Notes: generated from the sequence alone by a model not told the origin. A stretch of DNA of 64,000 nt from Spiroplasma endosymbiont of Asaphidion curtum (GCF_964031085.1 NZ_OZ035001.1:248001-312000), one strand, 5' to 3'. Shown: positions 43,204 through 53,507, counted from the first letter of the stretch. Made by a program: numbers and translations.

Positions 43204-43347
43204 AGACTTGGTACATAACTATAACATTTTGCACCTACCAAACTATAAAATTCACTTTCATCTTTATATTTATCTAATATTTGTGTTTCATCTAGAAAAT
43301 AATATTATCAAAATAGTAGATAAAATTGAGGGTTATGTACCAAGTCT
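43204..43347. repeat. 144-bp MITE derived from IS-A (copy 4)
   Basis: Same ends and length as the copies at 3974 and 11490, 54 bp upstream of sufS. It may have changed the sufS promoter region. Confidence 0.85.
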
Positions 43348-43401
43348 AATAATTAAATGAATTATTAAAATAGTTAAAGATAGAAAGGAAGAAATTAATT
43401 A

Positions 43402-44622
43402 ATGACAGATATAAAAAATATTAAGAAAGATTTTCCCTTTTTTCAGAAAAATAAAAATATTGTTTATTTAGATAATAGTGCTACTAGTTTAAAACCACAA
43501 TGTGTTATTGATAATATTATTAATTATTATTTAAAGTATTCTACTAATCCTCATAATACTGATTTTTTACTAGCGTATGATTGTAATGAGAATATTCAAA
43601 AAATTCGTAAACTAGTTGCTGAATTTATTAATGGTAAGGATAGTGAGATTATCTTTATTCCTTCAACTACTTTTGGATTAAATCAATTGGCATTAGGGTT
43701 AGAAGCATTAATTTCTAAGGATGATGAGATTTTATTAACAATGGCTGAACATAGTTCTAATTTATTACCTTGGTATCGTTTAGCAAAAACTAAACAAGCA
43801 AAGATTAAATATATTGGTTTGGAAGATTTAACAATTACTATTACTAATATTAAAAAATTATTAACACCGAAAACTAAAATTGTTAGTTTTGCAAATATAA
43901 GTAATGTTTTAGGAACTGTTAATAATACTAAAGCAATTTGTCAAGCAATTAAACAATATAATCCTAATATTATTGTTATTATTGATGGTGCCCAATCAGT
44001 TGGTCATATTAAAACTGATGTTCAAGATTGAGATATTGATTTTTTAGTATTTTCTGGTCATAAGATGTTAGGACCAACGGGTATTGCTATTTTATGAGGA
44101 AAAAATATAATGTTATCTAAATTAGCACCAATGTTATTAGGCGGTGGTAATAAGGCTACTATTAATGAGAACGGAACATATTCTTTACTACAAGGATATA
44201 TGAGTTTTGAATCAGGAACGCAAAATATTGCTGGTATTTTTGGTTTACAAGAAGCGATTAAGTATTTACAAAATATAGGTTTAGAAACAATTCATAATTA
44301 TATTACTAGTTTAAAAGATTATGCTGTTAATGAAATACGAAGGGAAAATTTAGATATAACAATTTATAATCCTAATGCTAAAAGTGGCATTTTAGTTTTT
44401 AATGTTAATAATGTTGCTGCCCATGATGTATCAGTTAATTTAGCTAATAACCATAATATTTGTCTTCGTAGTGGTGTTCATTGTGCTATTTTAATTGATC
44501 GTGTACTTGGTGTTAAAAGTTCATTAAGAGCTAGTTTTTATATTTATAATACTAAAGAAGATGTTGATAAATTAATTATCGCATTAAAAACAGGAGGTAA
44601 TTTCATTGATGATTTCTTATAA
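43402..44622 (+). CDS. sufS: Cysteine desulfurase SufS
   Basis: A PLP enzyme of 406 residues that removes sulfur from cysteine for Fe-S clusters and tRNA thiolation. Motifs are Y-L-D-N-S-A-T-S-L-K-P near the start, A-E-H-S-S-N-L-L-P-W, D-G-A-Q-S-V-G-H (PLP Asp), F-S-G-H-K-M-L-G-P-T-G (PLP Lys, about residue 222) and the catalytic Cys in L-R-S-G-V-H-C-A (about residue 361). This is a group II (SufS-type) enzyme. UGA is Trp at 44029 and 44095. sufU starts 14 bases before its end. Confidence 0.93.
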
Positions 44623-45022
44623 TGAATGAAGAAAGATAATTATTAATCATTATCAAAATCCTCAGTATCAAGGTTTTATTGAACATAACCAAGCAATTGA
44701 ACGATTGCAACCGAATTTAAGTTGTGCTGATCAGTTAAATTTACAGTTAGTAGTTATCAATGATGTTATTGTTTCAGCTCGTTTTATGGGTTATGCTTGT
44801 GCAATTGCAACTTCTAGTGCTGACTTGATTTGTCAAACCATTACTAATAAACCAAAACATCAAGCAATAGCAATTTTAAATAATTATTTGTTAATGATTA
44901 ATGTTAAAGATTATGATAGTGTTATTTTAGAAGACTTAATTGTATTTACTCATACTAAAAAGCAACCAAATCGTAAGCAGTGTTCATTATTAGCAAGTAC
45001 TGGTTTTTTAATGATGTTATAA
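44609..45022 (+). CDS. sufU: Fe-S scaffold/sulfur-transfer protein SufU
   Basis: 137 residues. SufU accepts sulfur from SufS. The three conserved Cys are present as L-S-C-A-D-Q-L, G-Y-A-C-A-I-A-T-S-S-A-D-L and R-K-Q-C-S-L-L. The first is usually C-G-D; here C-A-D, which keeps the Asp. N-terminus N-E-W(UGA)-R-K-I-I-I-N-H-Y-Q-N-P is typical. It overlaps sufS, with GGAGG inside the sufS end as its ribosome site. No sufB/C/D is nearby. Confidence 0.9.
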
Positions 45023-45045
45023 TAAATTATAAGGAGGTGCTTGCG

Positions 45046-45609
45046 ATGTTTGATAAACATTTATTACGAAAATCATCTTTAAAAGTAAGATTAGCAATGG
45101 CAAAAGGTGATAAAGAGCAATATGATCAGAAAATTATTAATTTTATTACTGATAATGACGATTTTCAAAAAGCAAAAATAATTGGATTATTTTCACCTAT
45201 TAGGGGAGAAATTAATGTTAATCCTTTAATTAGTTTTTGTTTTAATAATGACAAGATTGTTGGATTACCAAGAATGCAAGATGATAATTCTTTATTATTT
45301 TATCAAATTACTAGTTTTGATGATTTAGTAATTGATAATGATTACAATATTTTACAACCTAATTTGCAATGTAAAATGTTAATGACTTCGGAAATTAATA
45401 TTTGTTTCTTACCATTTTTAGCGTATGATGGTACCGGCGCTAGAGTTGGTTATGGGAAAGGATATTATGACCGAACTTTAGTAAATTTTAAAAATCCAAT
45501 TATTGGAATTGGTTATAGTTGACAAAAAACTATAGAAAAAATAACAGTTGATAAAAATGATGTTTTAATGCATCAAGTAATAACTGAAATTGGAATTGAA
45601 AGATTTTAA
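45046..45609 (+). CDS. fthC: 5-formyltetrahydrofolate cyclo-ligase
   Basis: 187 residues. It converts 5-formyl-THF to methenyl-THF with ATP. Motifs are the N-terminal L-R-K-S-S-L-K-V-R (basic, ATP), I-G-L-F-S-P-I-R-G-E-I-N, and C-terminal P-F-L-A-Y-D-G-T-G-A-R-V-G-Y-G-K-G-Y-Y-D-R, the family hallmark. UGA is Trp at 45520. AAGGAGGTG precedes ATG. It lies 23 bases after sufU, in the same operon; this pairing with sufSU is common in mollicutes. Confidence 0.93.
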
Positions 45610-45743
45610 TTTTTAAAGTATTTATATTTTTTATAAAAAGTAAATTTTTTGTAAATAAAAATGAATATTTATTTTTCTCAATGTTATAATTAAATATCAT
45701 GTGAATATATAAAAATATTTACTGAAATCAAAGGAGAGATTTT

Positions 45744-46145
45744 ATGTATAAAAAAGGTGACGTTGTTAGAGTAAAATGTACTGCTATTTTACCATGAGGT
45801 GTGTTTTATGTTGTTGAAAACTATGTTGATAGTGATGACATTACTTCTCCACAGCCAAAGTCAGAGGAGCTAGTAACTGGGTTGTGTCATATTAGTCAGT
45901 TTTCTGATGGATTTGTTAAAGATATTAATGAATTTGCAGAAGTTGATAAAATATATTTCTTACAAGTGTTAGGATATGATGCTGATAAAAGGCAACTAAG
46001 TTTAAGTCATAAAGCAATTGTTAAGGAAGAAGAAAATCGTGGGTCTGTTTTTATTAAAGAATCAGGAGCAGGATTTGAAGATTTATCTAATAACTTATCG
46101 GAATGAATTGTTAATAGTGAACAAACTGGTGAAAAAGGCAAATAA
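45744..46145 (+). CDS. S1-domain RNA-binding protein
   Basis: 133 residues. An S1 domain fills residues 1-85 (Y-K-K-G-D-V-V-R-V-K-C-T-A-I-L-P-W(UGA)-G-V-F, G-L-C-H-I-S-Q, L-S-L-S-H-K-A). The family includes YugI/CvfD, general stress RNA-binding proteins of Firmicutes. AAGGAGAG precedes ATG. It is 3 bases upstream of pgi, as in some mollicutes. Its own promoter may lie in 45610-45743, where AT-rich TTTTGT and TATAAT-like sequences occur. Confidence 0.85.
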
Positions 46146-46148
46146 TAT

Positions 46149-47431
46149 ATGGTTAAAACAAATATTAGTTATACACACTTAACAAATCAAGAACTTAATA
46201 AATATCAAGATAAAGTTCATTCAATTCATAAAACAATGATTACTGAAAGGAAAGGTCTTGGCAGTATTTTTTTAGGTTGAGTTGATTCAAAAAATTATAA
46301 TAAAACTGAATGAGAAGCAATGAAAACCATTGCTAAACGATTAATTCCTGAAATTAAAGTTTTGATTGTTATTGGAATTGGTGGTTCTTATTTAGGCGCT
46401 AAAGCAGCTATTGATATGATTAAAGGATTATATTCCCAAGATTCATTAGAAATAATATTTGTTGGTAATACATTATCATCAACATATACTAATCAAGTTT
46501 TAGAATATGTTAAAGATAAGGAATTTGCTATTAATGTAATGTTATTTCTAAATCGGGAAGTACAACCGAACCAGCGATTGCTTTTCGTCTTTTTAGAGAT
46601 TTATTAGAACAACAAAAAGGTAAAGCAATTGCTAAAACAAGGATTATTGCTACTACTGATGCTAAAAATGGAATTTTAAAAAATTTAGCTGATAAAGAAG
46701 GTTATGAAACTTTAGTTATTCCTGATGATATTGGTGGCAGATTTTCAGTATTAACGCCTGTTGGTATTTTTGTAATGGCAATGGCAGGAATTGATATTGA
46801 TAAGGTTATGCTGGGAGCTAATCAAGCACATATAGATTTAAATAATGATACCTTGGAAAACCAAGCATATAAATATGCTGTCGTGCGAACAATATTACAT
46901 CAAGAAAAGCAATATCCTTTAGAAATGCTAGTTAGTTATGAAAGTCAGATGTCTAGTTTGGCTGAATGATGAAAACAGTTATTTGGTGAATCAGAAGGAA
47001 AAGATAGTAAAGGAATTTTACCTGCTAGTGTTAATTTTTCTACTGATTTACATTCCTTAGGACAATTTATTCAAGAGGGAAGTAAAGTTTTATTTGAAAC
47101 AGTTTTACAAGTTAAAAAACCACCTTTAGATGTTAAAATTGCTACTAATAGTGATGATTTAGATCAATTAAATTATTTAACTAATTATTCTTTACATCAA
47201 ATTAATGCTTTAGCTTTAGAAGGAACAATTGATGCTCATAGTAATGAGGGGAAAGTTCCTAATATTGTTTTAGAGTTAGAAACAATGGATGAAATAATGT
47301 TTGGTTACTTAGTATACTTTTTCTTTAAAGCTTGTGTAATGAGTGCTTATTTACTAGAAGTTAATCCTTTTAATCAACCAGGTGTTGAAGTATATAAGAA
47401 AAAAATGTTTAAGTTATTAGGTAAGAGTTAA
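46149..47431 (+). pseudogene. pgi: Glucose-6-phosphate isomerase, one-base frameshift
   Basis: Pgi interconverts glucose 6-phosphate and fructose 6-phosphate. The N-terminal part reads V-I-G-I-G-G-S-Y-L-G-A-K-A-A (about residue 77). The expected [16 protein letters not shown] is encoded, but one base is missing near 46543, so the frame shifts just before it and ends at 46607. The rest is open in the second frame with catalytic signatures ([21 protein letters not shown]) to UAA at 47431, about 427 residues if repaired. UGA is Trp at 46278 and elsewhere. A central glycolytic gene should not be dead, so sequencing error or a very recent mutation is likely. Confidence 0.88.
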
Positions 47432-47512
47432 AATAATTAAAGGATTATTTAATTTTAAATAAGTAATACTTTAAATTGCTATATATATTTAGGATTTTTA
47501 AAGATAAAATAA

Positions 47513-47541
47513 TTGACAATGAGAATGTTTTTTTATATTAT
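47513..47541 (+). promoter_or_regulatory. tRNA cluster promoter
   Basis: TTGACA at 47513-47518, 17 bp, TATTAT at 47536-47541; the first tRNA starts 20 bases later. Confidence 0.85.
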
Positions 47542-47561
47542 TATAAAGTCCTAAATTAAAT

Positions 47562-47637
47562 GGGTTGTTAGCTCAGCTGGGAGAGCACTCGCCTTACAAG
47601 CGAGCGGTCGGCGGTTCAATCCCGTCACAACCCACCA
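47562..47637 (+). tRNA. tRNA-Val (anticodon TAC)
   Basis: The acceptor stem GGGTTGT/ACAACCC and CCA are encoded. The anticodon loop CTTACAA is in stem CTCGC/GCGAG, and the T-loop is GGTTCAATCC. Confidence 0.96.
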
Positions 47638-47641
47638 TTTT

Positions 47642-47717
47642 GCTGGCTTAGCTCAGCAGGCAGAGCAACCGCCTTGTAAGCGGTAGGTCGTAGGTTCAAT
47701 TCCTATAGCCAGCACCA
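47642..47717 (+). tRNA. tRNA-Thr (anticodon TGT)
   Basis: Acceptor GCTGGCT/AGCCAGC, encoded CCA, anticodon loop CTTGTAA in stem CCGC/GCGG. Confidence 0.96.
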
Positions 47718-47727
47718 TAAATTATTT

Positions 47728-47811
47728 GGAGGGATAGTGAAGTGGCTAAACACGGTTGGCTGTAAACCAACTCCTTTGGGTTCGGGGGTTCGAATCCCTC
47801 TCCCTCCACCA
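47728..47811 (+). tRNA. tRNA-Tyr (anticodon GTA)
   Basis: Acceptor GGAGGGA/TCCCTCC, encoded CCA, long variable arm (class II), anticodon loop CTGTAAA. Confidence 0.95.
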
Positions 47812-47817
47812 TAATGT

Positions 47818-47892
47818 TGGGGTGTAGCCAAGTGGTAAGGCAAAGGACTTTGACTCCTTGATGCGGTGGTTCAAATCCACCCTCCCCAGCCA
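47818..47892 (+). tRNA. tRNA-Gln (anticodon TTG)
   Basis: Acceptor TGGGGTG/CTCCCCA with one mismatch, discriminator G, encoded CCA. Anticodon loop CTTTGAC in stem AGGA/TCCT. Confidence 0.94.
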
Positions 47893-47902
47893 AATTTAAT
47901 AT

Positions 47903-47978
47903 GCTCCGTTAGCTCAGTTGGTAGAGCATCTGGCTTTTAACCAGAGGGTCGCAAGTTCGAGCCTTGCACGGGGTACCA
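47903..47978 (+). tRNA. tRNA-Lys (anticodon TTT)
   Basis: Acceptor GCTCCGT pairs with ACGGGGT through two G-T pairs. Encoded CCA, anticodon loop CTTTTAA. Confidence 0.95.
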
Positions 47979-47983
47979 TTAGT

Positions 47984-48072
47984 GCCTAAGTGGTGGAATT
48001 GGTAGACACGCTGGATTTAAGCTCCAGTAAATGTTAAAGTTTGTGTCGGTTCGAGTCCGACCTTAGGTACCA
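47984..48072 (+). tRNA. tRNA-Leu (anticodon TAA)
   Basis: Acceptor GCCTAAG/CTTAGGT, the Leu-type D-arm GTGGTGGAATTGGTAGACAC, anticodon loop TTTAAGC in stem CTGGA/TCCAG, long variable arm and encoded CCA. Confidence 0.95.
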
Positions 48073-48083
48073 TAAAAAAATTT

Positions 48084-48107
48084 AAAGCAGAATATTCTGC
48101 TTTTTTT
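48084..48107 (+). terminator. Terminator of the tRNA cluster
   Basis: AAAGCAGAATATTCTGCTTT is a perfect palindrome followed by T residues. Confidence 0.9.
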
Positions 48108-48113
48108 ATTGGA

Positions 48114-48618
48114 CGCATAAAGTTTTCTTAGGTGGGTAAAGATTTGAATAAGTATTTAAGACAGTCAGCAATGATTGTCTTTTTATTTTATGAGGTGTTA
48201 AAATTTTGTTCTTTGAAAATTAAATACAAGTGAATTAATAATGTTGGTATGTATTAAAGCACGATAAATTGTGGGTGGTCGCCATAACCGAAAGAAGTTT
48301 TACCAGTTGATAGATAACACCCTATTAGCTATAGCAATTTGTTTCATTTTGCAATAAAAAAATGAATGGGTGGATTTTCTAAAAATATACACGCTATTAA
48401 ATTAGTTCCAAGGGTAGGATGCGGATATTAAAGTGTAGAAATTTCTATATAGGGGTATGCTAAGTTTAAAATTATTAAAATCTTTATCTAATTAAAAAAC
48501 AAAATTTAATAACAAAGCTTGTTAAACACTTAAATCTGCGATATATAAGTGTTTAAAAAACTAAGTTAACTAACTTAGTTAATATAACTTAGTTTATCTA
48601 TAAGAAAGGTAACTTACT
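48114..48618 (+). other. Plectrovirus non-coding region with candidate origin palindromes
   Basis: It starts right after the tRNA terminator with the boundary motif CGCATAAAGTTTTCTTAGG. No gene is seen. A terminator-like hairpin lies at 48158-48186. Arms TAAACACTTA (48523) and TAAGTGTTTA (48546) form a stem with a 13-base loop. The palindrome AACTAAGTTA-AC-TAACTTAGTT lies at 48559-48580, and AACTTAGTTT is repeated at 48587. Such clustered palindromes fit a replication origin or packaging signal of a single-stranded DNA phage. The segment to 48360 is repeated inverted at 42834-43090. Confidence 0.6.
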
Positions 48619-48945
48619 ATGAAAAACATTGAAAACATTTTCTTAAATACTAAGAAATATCTTTTAAAAGAAACACAAAACGCAATGCTTATTAAAGCAC
48701 CAAAAATTCCGTGATTTAATGAACAAATCGGTATTTGGTTTCCAAAGCGATTTGTTTATAAAGGAAAATATGAAAATTCTATTTGCATCGGGATAATAAA
48801 AGATAATAAATATCAAGTAATTTCAATTAATCAAAAAGAAAATGAAACCAAATTAATTAAGGGACAAGAATTATTAAGCTTCTTCATTGCCGAAAAAGAA
48901 AACAACAAAAAAGATATAAATTATAACTATTTTAAAGGGGTTTAA
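48619..48945 (+). CDS. Plectrovirus small protein (possible ssDNA-binding)
   Basis: 108 residues: M-K-N-I-E-N-I-F-L-N-T-K-K-Y, then P-K-I-P-W(UGA)-F-N-E-Q-I-G-I-W-F-P-K-R-F, then I-C-I-G-I-I-K-D-N-K-Y-Q-V. AGAAAGG precedes ATG. A basic/aromatic mix with short beta-like strands suits a small nucleic-acid-binding phage protein, and its place just after the origin-like palindromes agrees. The family assignment is inference. Confidence 0.6.
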
Positions 48946-49027
48946 AAATGAATATTGCGATTGGATTAATAGATTTCTTGCATTACTTATTTATTAAACA
49001 AAATTCCTATAAAATATATTTAAAATA

Positions 49028-50109
49028 GCCAAATTGTAAAGTTAAGTGCAACTAAATTATTTTTCTAACCAAATATTCGATTGGTGAAAGATAATTTAGT
49101 ATTTTTCTTGGTCTTTGGTTTAAAGACAATATAAATTTATGAACTGCATTTTTAGTAGTATTTGAAAAATTAAATTTTTTAGGAAATTTTTCTCTAATTA
49201 AACCATTAGTATTTTCATTAGTACCTCTTTGTCAAGGCGAATACGCATTAGCAAAATAAATTTTCACATTTAAATTTTTTTCAAGTTGTTGTCAATTAGA
49301 AAATTCTTTACCCCTATCAAATGTTATAGTCTTAACAAGATTATTTGGAAGAATTGATAAATAATGGCTAATGTTTTCGTTAACAACTTTAGTAGTTCTA
49401 TTTTCAACTAACATTGCTAAAGTAAATCTTGATGTTCTTTCAACTAAAGTTATTAAACATGATTTACTTTTACCTCGTGATGATACTACAGTATCACCTT
49501 CTCAATGACCAACAGTTATACGATTATTAACATTAATATTTCGTTCTTTAATTGATTTACCATTAAATTTACCGCGATTTTCTTGAGATTTTCGTTTCTT
49601 ACCTTTTCTTCTTAAATTTTTATTAGTAACTTTTTCAAGTAATCCAGAATAAATTCAATTGTAAATTGTTTTAAAACTAATAATTCATTCTTTATGAAAA
49701 TTTTTAATTCTGCCATAAATTTGTTCAGGCGATCAACCTAATAGTAATTTTTGTTGTACATATTTTACTAATTCTCTATTTTTAAACTTATGAAAATAAA
49801 CATGTGATTGTTTTCTGTTTTCTGCTTTATTTTGTGCAATTAATGAAAAATAATGATTACTATCTTTATTTCTATTGACTTCTCGAATAATAGTACTAAT
49901 ACTTCGATTAAGATTTTTAGCTATTTCACTAATTTTTACTTTAAACTTCAATTGATTCTCAATATAAATTCTTTCATATATGCCAAGATGTTTGTAACCC
50001 ATATAAAAACTCCTTGCTTTGTTTTTTCTAAAATAAACTTAGCATCATGAAATTTTTATATGAGATTTTTTGCAATTTTATTTACTTGCACTTACAAGTA
50101 TAATTCAGC
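49028..50109 (-). mobile_element. IS30-family element, copy 7
   Basis: 1082 bp, 4-bp duplication AATA, inside the 5' leader of IS-B. Confidence 0.94.
49052..50002 (-). CDS. IS30 transposase
   Basis: 316 residues, the same as at 9845-10795 in every stretch compared, with an intact seven-base run and DDE motifs. Confidence 0.92.
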
Positions 50110-50136
50110 AATAGAAATTATAAGGAATTTAAGATT

Positions 50137-50959
50137 ATGAAATTTGATAAATTTAATTTTATTAATGATAAAGAATTATTACGATTAACTGGAATAAAGC
50201 AAAGTACTTTTAATAAAATGTTAAATATTTTAAAAGAAGCTGAGTTAAAAAAGTTTAAAAGAGGTGGTAAAAATAATAAATTATCATTAGAAAATAGATT
50301 ATTGATGACTTTATCATATTGACGAGAATATCGTACTTATTTTCATCTTGGTAAAAGTTTTGATATTAGTGAAGCTAGTTGTTATCGAAATATCAAGTGA
50401 ATTGAAGATATTTTAATCAAACATCCTGATTTTCAACAACTTGCTGGTAAAAAAGCATTAATAAATGATTATTTTAATGATAAAACAATTATTATTGATG
50501 CTACAGAAACACCCATTCAACGCCCAAAAAAGACAAAAACAATCTTATTCAGGAAAAAAGAAAAAACACACTATTAAAACACAAGTAATTATTGAAAAAG
50601 AAAGCAAAATAATTATTGCAACAAATTTTTCTCTCGGCAAAAAGCATGATTTTTGTTTATTTAAAGAATCAAAAATCCCAATTTTAAAAAATACTAAATT
50701 AATAGTTGATAATGGTTATCAAGGAATACAAAAAATTCATAGTAATGTTCTAATACCTAAGAAAAAAACAAAGAAAAACCCTTTAAATAAAGAACAAAAA
50801 CATAATAATAAATTAATTTCAAAAATGAGAATTATTATTGAAAATATTTTTGCTATTCTTAAAAAATTTAAAATTATTACTGAAAAATATCGTAATCGTA
50901 GAAAACGATTTAGTTTAAGATTTAATTTAATTGCTTCAATTTATAATTTGCAATTATAG
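50137..50959 (+). pseudogene. IS-B transposase with altered frameshift run
   Basis: The slippery run has six A (near 50526), as in the copy at 38629-39451, so a -1 slip no longer joins the halves. The IS30 insertion is between the left end and the start codon, but the AAGGAA ribosome site is retained. Confidence 0.75.
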
Positions 50960-51394
50960 ATAACATAAAATATTTATTTAAAATTAAATTTAAATAATAA
51001 AATAATTTTTTGTTGTGTCAAAATTTACACATTTAATAAAATCCATAAGTATTAACCTAATAAAAGTTAGAAATTACTATATAGTATTTTTTATTTACAA
51101 ATAATTTGTAATTATTTTAATAAGTAATGCAAGAAGTCTAATAACTTAATTCTGACAATGTTTCTTCCTTCAGTATTAATTGGATTTATTGGCGGTGTGC
51201 TATTAGTTTGAACAACAGCGACCATCTTTATTTATATCTTACAAAATTTCTTTAATTTAATAATTCCGTTCTCCTTAGTTTGATGAGTAATTTTAGTTAG
51301 TTTTGCTATTATTACAGTTATTTATTCATCAACATATATTATGACTACTTATCATTTAAAAAAACTTAATGTTCTGGAATTAATAAAAAACAGT

Positions 51395-52478
51395 AGACTT
51401 CTTGCATTACTTATTTATTAAACAAAATTCCTATAAAATATATTTAAAATAGAAATTATAAGGAATTTAAGATTATGAAATTTGATAAATTTAATTTTAT
51501 TAATGATAAAGAATTATTACGATTAACTGGAATAAAGCAAAGTACTTTTAATAAAATGTTAAATATTTTAAAAGAAGCTGAGTTAAAAAAGTTTAAAAGA
51601 GGTGGTAAAAATAATAAATTATCATTAGAAAATAGATTATTGATGACTTTATCATATTGACGAGAATATCGTACTTATTTTCATCTTGGTAAAAGTTTTG
51701 ATATTAGTGAAGCTAGTTGTTATCGAAATATCAAGTGAATTGAAGATATTTTAATCAAACATCCTGATTTTCAACAACTTGCTGGTAAAAAAGCATTAAT
51801 AAATGATTATTTTAATGATAAAACAATTATTATTGATGCTACAGAAACACCCATTCAACGCCCAAAAAAAGACAAAAACAATCTTATTCAGGAAAAAAGA
51901 AAAAACACACTATTAAAACACAAGTAATTATTGAAAAAGAAAGCAAAATAATTATTGCAACAAATTTTTCTCTCGGTAAAAAGCATGATTTTTGTTTATT
52001 TAAAGAATCAAAAATCCCAATTTTAAAAAATACTAAATTAATAGTTGATAATGGTTATCAAGGAATACAAAAAATTCATAGTAATGTTCTAATACCTAAG
52101 AAAAAAACAAAGAAAAACCCTTTAAATAAAGAACAAAAACATAATAATAAATTAATTTCAAAAATGAGAATTATTATTGAAAATATTTTTGCTATTCTTA
52201 AAAAATTTAAAATTATTACTGAAAAATATCGTAATCGTAGAAAACGATTTAGTTTAAGATTTAATTTAATTGCTTCAATTTATAATTTGCAATTATAGAT
52301 AACATAAAATATTTATTTAAAATTAAATTTAAATAATAAAATAATTTTTTGTTGTGTCAAAATTTACACATTTAATAAAATCCATAAGTATTAACCTAAT
52401 AAAAGTTAGAAATTACTATATAGTATTTTTTATTTACAAATAATTTGTAATTATTTTAATAAGTAATGCAAGAAGTCT
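51395..52478 (+). mobile_element. IS-B, intact 1084-bp copy
   Basis: Both ends perfect. Flanks AGT and AAT do not match, so the insertion site has changed since. Confidence 0.92.
51475..52298 (+). CDS. IS-B transposase (-1 frameshift product)
   Basis: Complete two-frame transposase with the seven-A run (near 51865), as at 4818-5641. Confidence 0.85.
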
Positions 52479-52697
52479 AATATTTATTATTATCAGCATC
52501 ATGCTATTGGCATATTTTGCTTATAAAATTTATGCCAAAATAAAAATGCGAATTAAATATAAAAATGCCATTAAAAATAATACTGGTAATTTCACGAAAG
52601 ACGAAAAAGTATTTATTGCCCGCTTTGAGGAATGAGTTAAAGCTCCTAATTCAAAAGAAAATAACGCGGATAAAAAATAATGTTTTGAAAAATTATC

Positions 52698-52841
52698 ATG
52701 GAATTCTTAGAACTGTTTATTCCGATAGAAAAAATGCCTGCACAAGTTGCGTTTATTGCCGGATTAATTATTATCATCACTTTTCTTTTCGCATTAATTT
52801 CAATTATGTATTTACCAATAAAAATGATTTTTGGGAGATAA
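52698..52841 (+). CDS. Plectrovirus small membrane protein
   Basis: 47 residues, M-E-F-L-E-L-F-I-P-I-E-K-M-P, then one transmembrane helix (V-A-F-I-A-G-L-I-I-I-I-T-F-L-F-A-L-I) and a short basic end. It is 3 bases from the next gene, in a tight phage operon. The role is unknown; the size fits minor coat or assembly proteins. Confidence 0.6.
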   Translation: MEFLELFIPIEKMPAQVAFIAGLIIIITFLFALISIMYLPIKMIFGR

Positions 52842-52844
52842 AAA

Positions 52845-53075
52845 ATGACAGTAAATTTAAAAGAATTTAATTGAGAACAAATTAAACAAACTTTCTGAGA
52901 TTTATTTATTCAAATTACAACTATTTCGGCTCATATTAGTGGTGGTAAAGAAATTGATTTAACCCAAAAAACACTTTGACTTTTAATAGCAAACATTGCT
53001 TTTTGATTCTTAACAGCGATTATGGTGTGATTTATGCTAATGCTACTTTGAAAAACCATATCAGTATTTAGATAG
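52845..53075 (+). CDS. Plectrovirus membrane protein
   Basis: 76 residues. An amphipathic N-terminus (N-L-K-E-F-N-W(UGA)-E-Q-I-K-Q-T-F-W) precedes one strong transmembrane segment (L-W-L-L-I-A-N-I-A-F-W-F-L-T-A-I-M-V-W-F). Five or more UGA Trp codons show it is expressed only with code 4. Confidence 0.65.
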
Positions 53076-53086
53076 AGGCAAAAGTA

Positions 53087-53221
53087 ATGTCGAGAAGTTA
53101 CATTGTGATGCATTCCCAAAGAAATTCAAAATTAATTAGGAAAAAATACAATCGTGTTAAGGTTAACCGTGGTTTTAACAAATTTAAGAAAAACTTTGAA
53201 TATAAATGATGAATGTTTTAA
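53087..53221 (+). CDS. Plectrovirus small basic protein
   Basis: 44 residues rich in Lys and Arg: M-S-R-S-Y-I-V-M-H-S-Q-R-N-S-K, then K-K-Y-N-R-V-K-V-N-R-G. It likely binds DNA, perhaps like the DNA-condensing or coat-interior proteins of filamentous phages. It ends UGA-UGA-Trp-Trp-M-F then UAA. Confidence 0.6.
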
Positions 53222-53240
53222 AGAGAAAGGAGGTGATTAT

Positions 53241-53483
53241 ATGATTGGAACTTTCTTAGTTGATGCACCAGCAGTAACAAAGATAACAGCTAGTGACGCG
53301 ATGACTAAATTGTGAAACGCAATTATAACAGCGTTTACTAAAATGTGAGAAATTATTGCTGTTAATATGCCACAAGTCGGTAACTTCTTTGCTGACTACT
53401 GAATCTTCATTTTCCCATTTATTTTGGCAATATTCTTTATTTGCTTTAAAATGTTTGAAAAATTACTTGGAGCGGTACGATAA
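53241..53483 (+). CDS. Plectrovirus major coat protein candidate
   Basis: 80 residues after the strongest ribosome site in the phage block (AAAGGAGGTGAT). M-I-G-T-F-L-V-D-A-P-A-V-T-K then an amphipathic helix (A-M-T-K-L-W-N-A-I-I-T-A-F-T-K-M-W) and a C-terminal transmembrane helix (W-I-F-I-F-P-F-I-L-A-I-F-F-I-C-F) with a basic end. This is the pattern of filamentous coat proteins. The role is inferred from this pattern and expression signal. Confidence 0.6.
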
Positions 53484-53507
53484 CAAAAAAATAAAGTGAG
53501 GTGCAAG

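Larger units (their letters stand above)
48971..51139 (+). mobile_element. IS-B, interrupted by IS30 copy 7
   Basis: It carries AAT duplicated on both sides. The left terminal repeat is mutated to AGATTTCTTGC. IS30 (49028-50109) sits upstream of the transposase gene. Confidence 0.92.
48949..52680 (+). pseudogene. Plectrovirus membrane protein gene(s), broken by two IS-B insertions
   Basis: ATG at 48949 gives M-N-I-A-I-G-L-I before IS-B (48971). Beyond that element, 51140-51394 reads L-I-L-T-M-F-L-P-S-V-L-I-G-F-I-G-G-V-L-L-V-W(UGA), two or three membrane helices, but joining the parts needs one extra base in ACTTAATTC. A second IS-B (51395-52478) follows. Then M-L-L-A-Y-F-A-Y-K-I-Y-A-K-I-K and a hydrophilic tail run to UAA at 52680, again one base out of frame. 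It may be one phage protein or two. Confidence 0.55.

Noticed and set aside
47696-47893. A minus-strand frame with G-G-F-E-P-P-H-Q-G
   Set aside because: It lies entirely over tRNA genes; such frames are well-known artefacts of tRNA T-loops.
52931-53119. Minus-strand frames in the phage block (also 53396-53608)
   Set aside because: They are opposite to tightly packed phage genes that have ribosome sites and continue through UGA.
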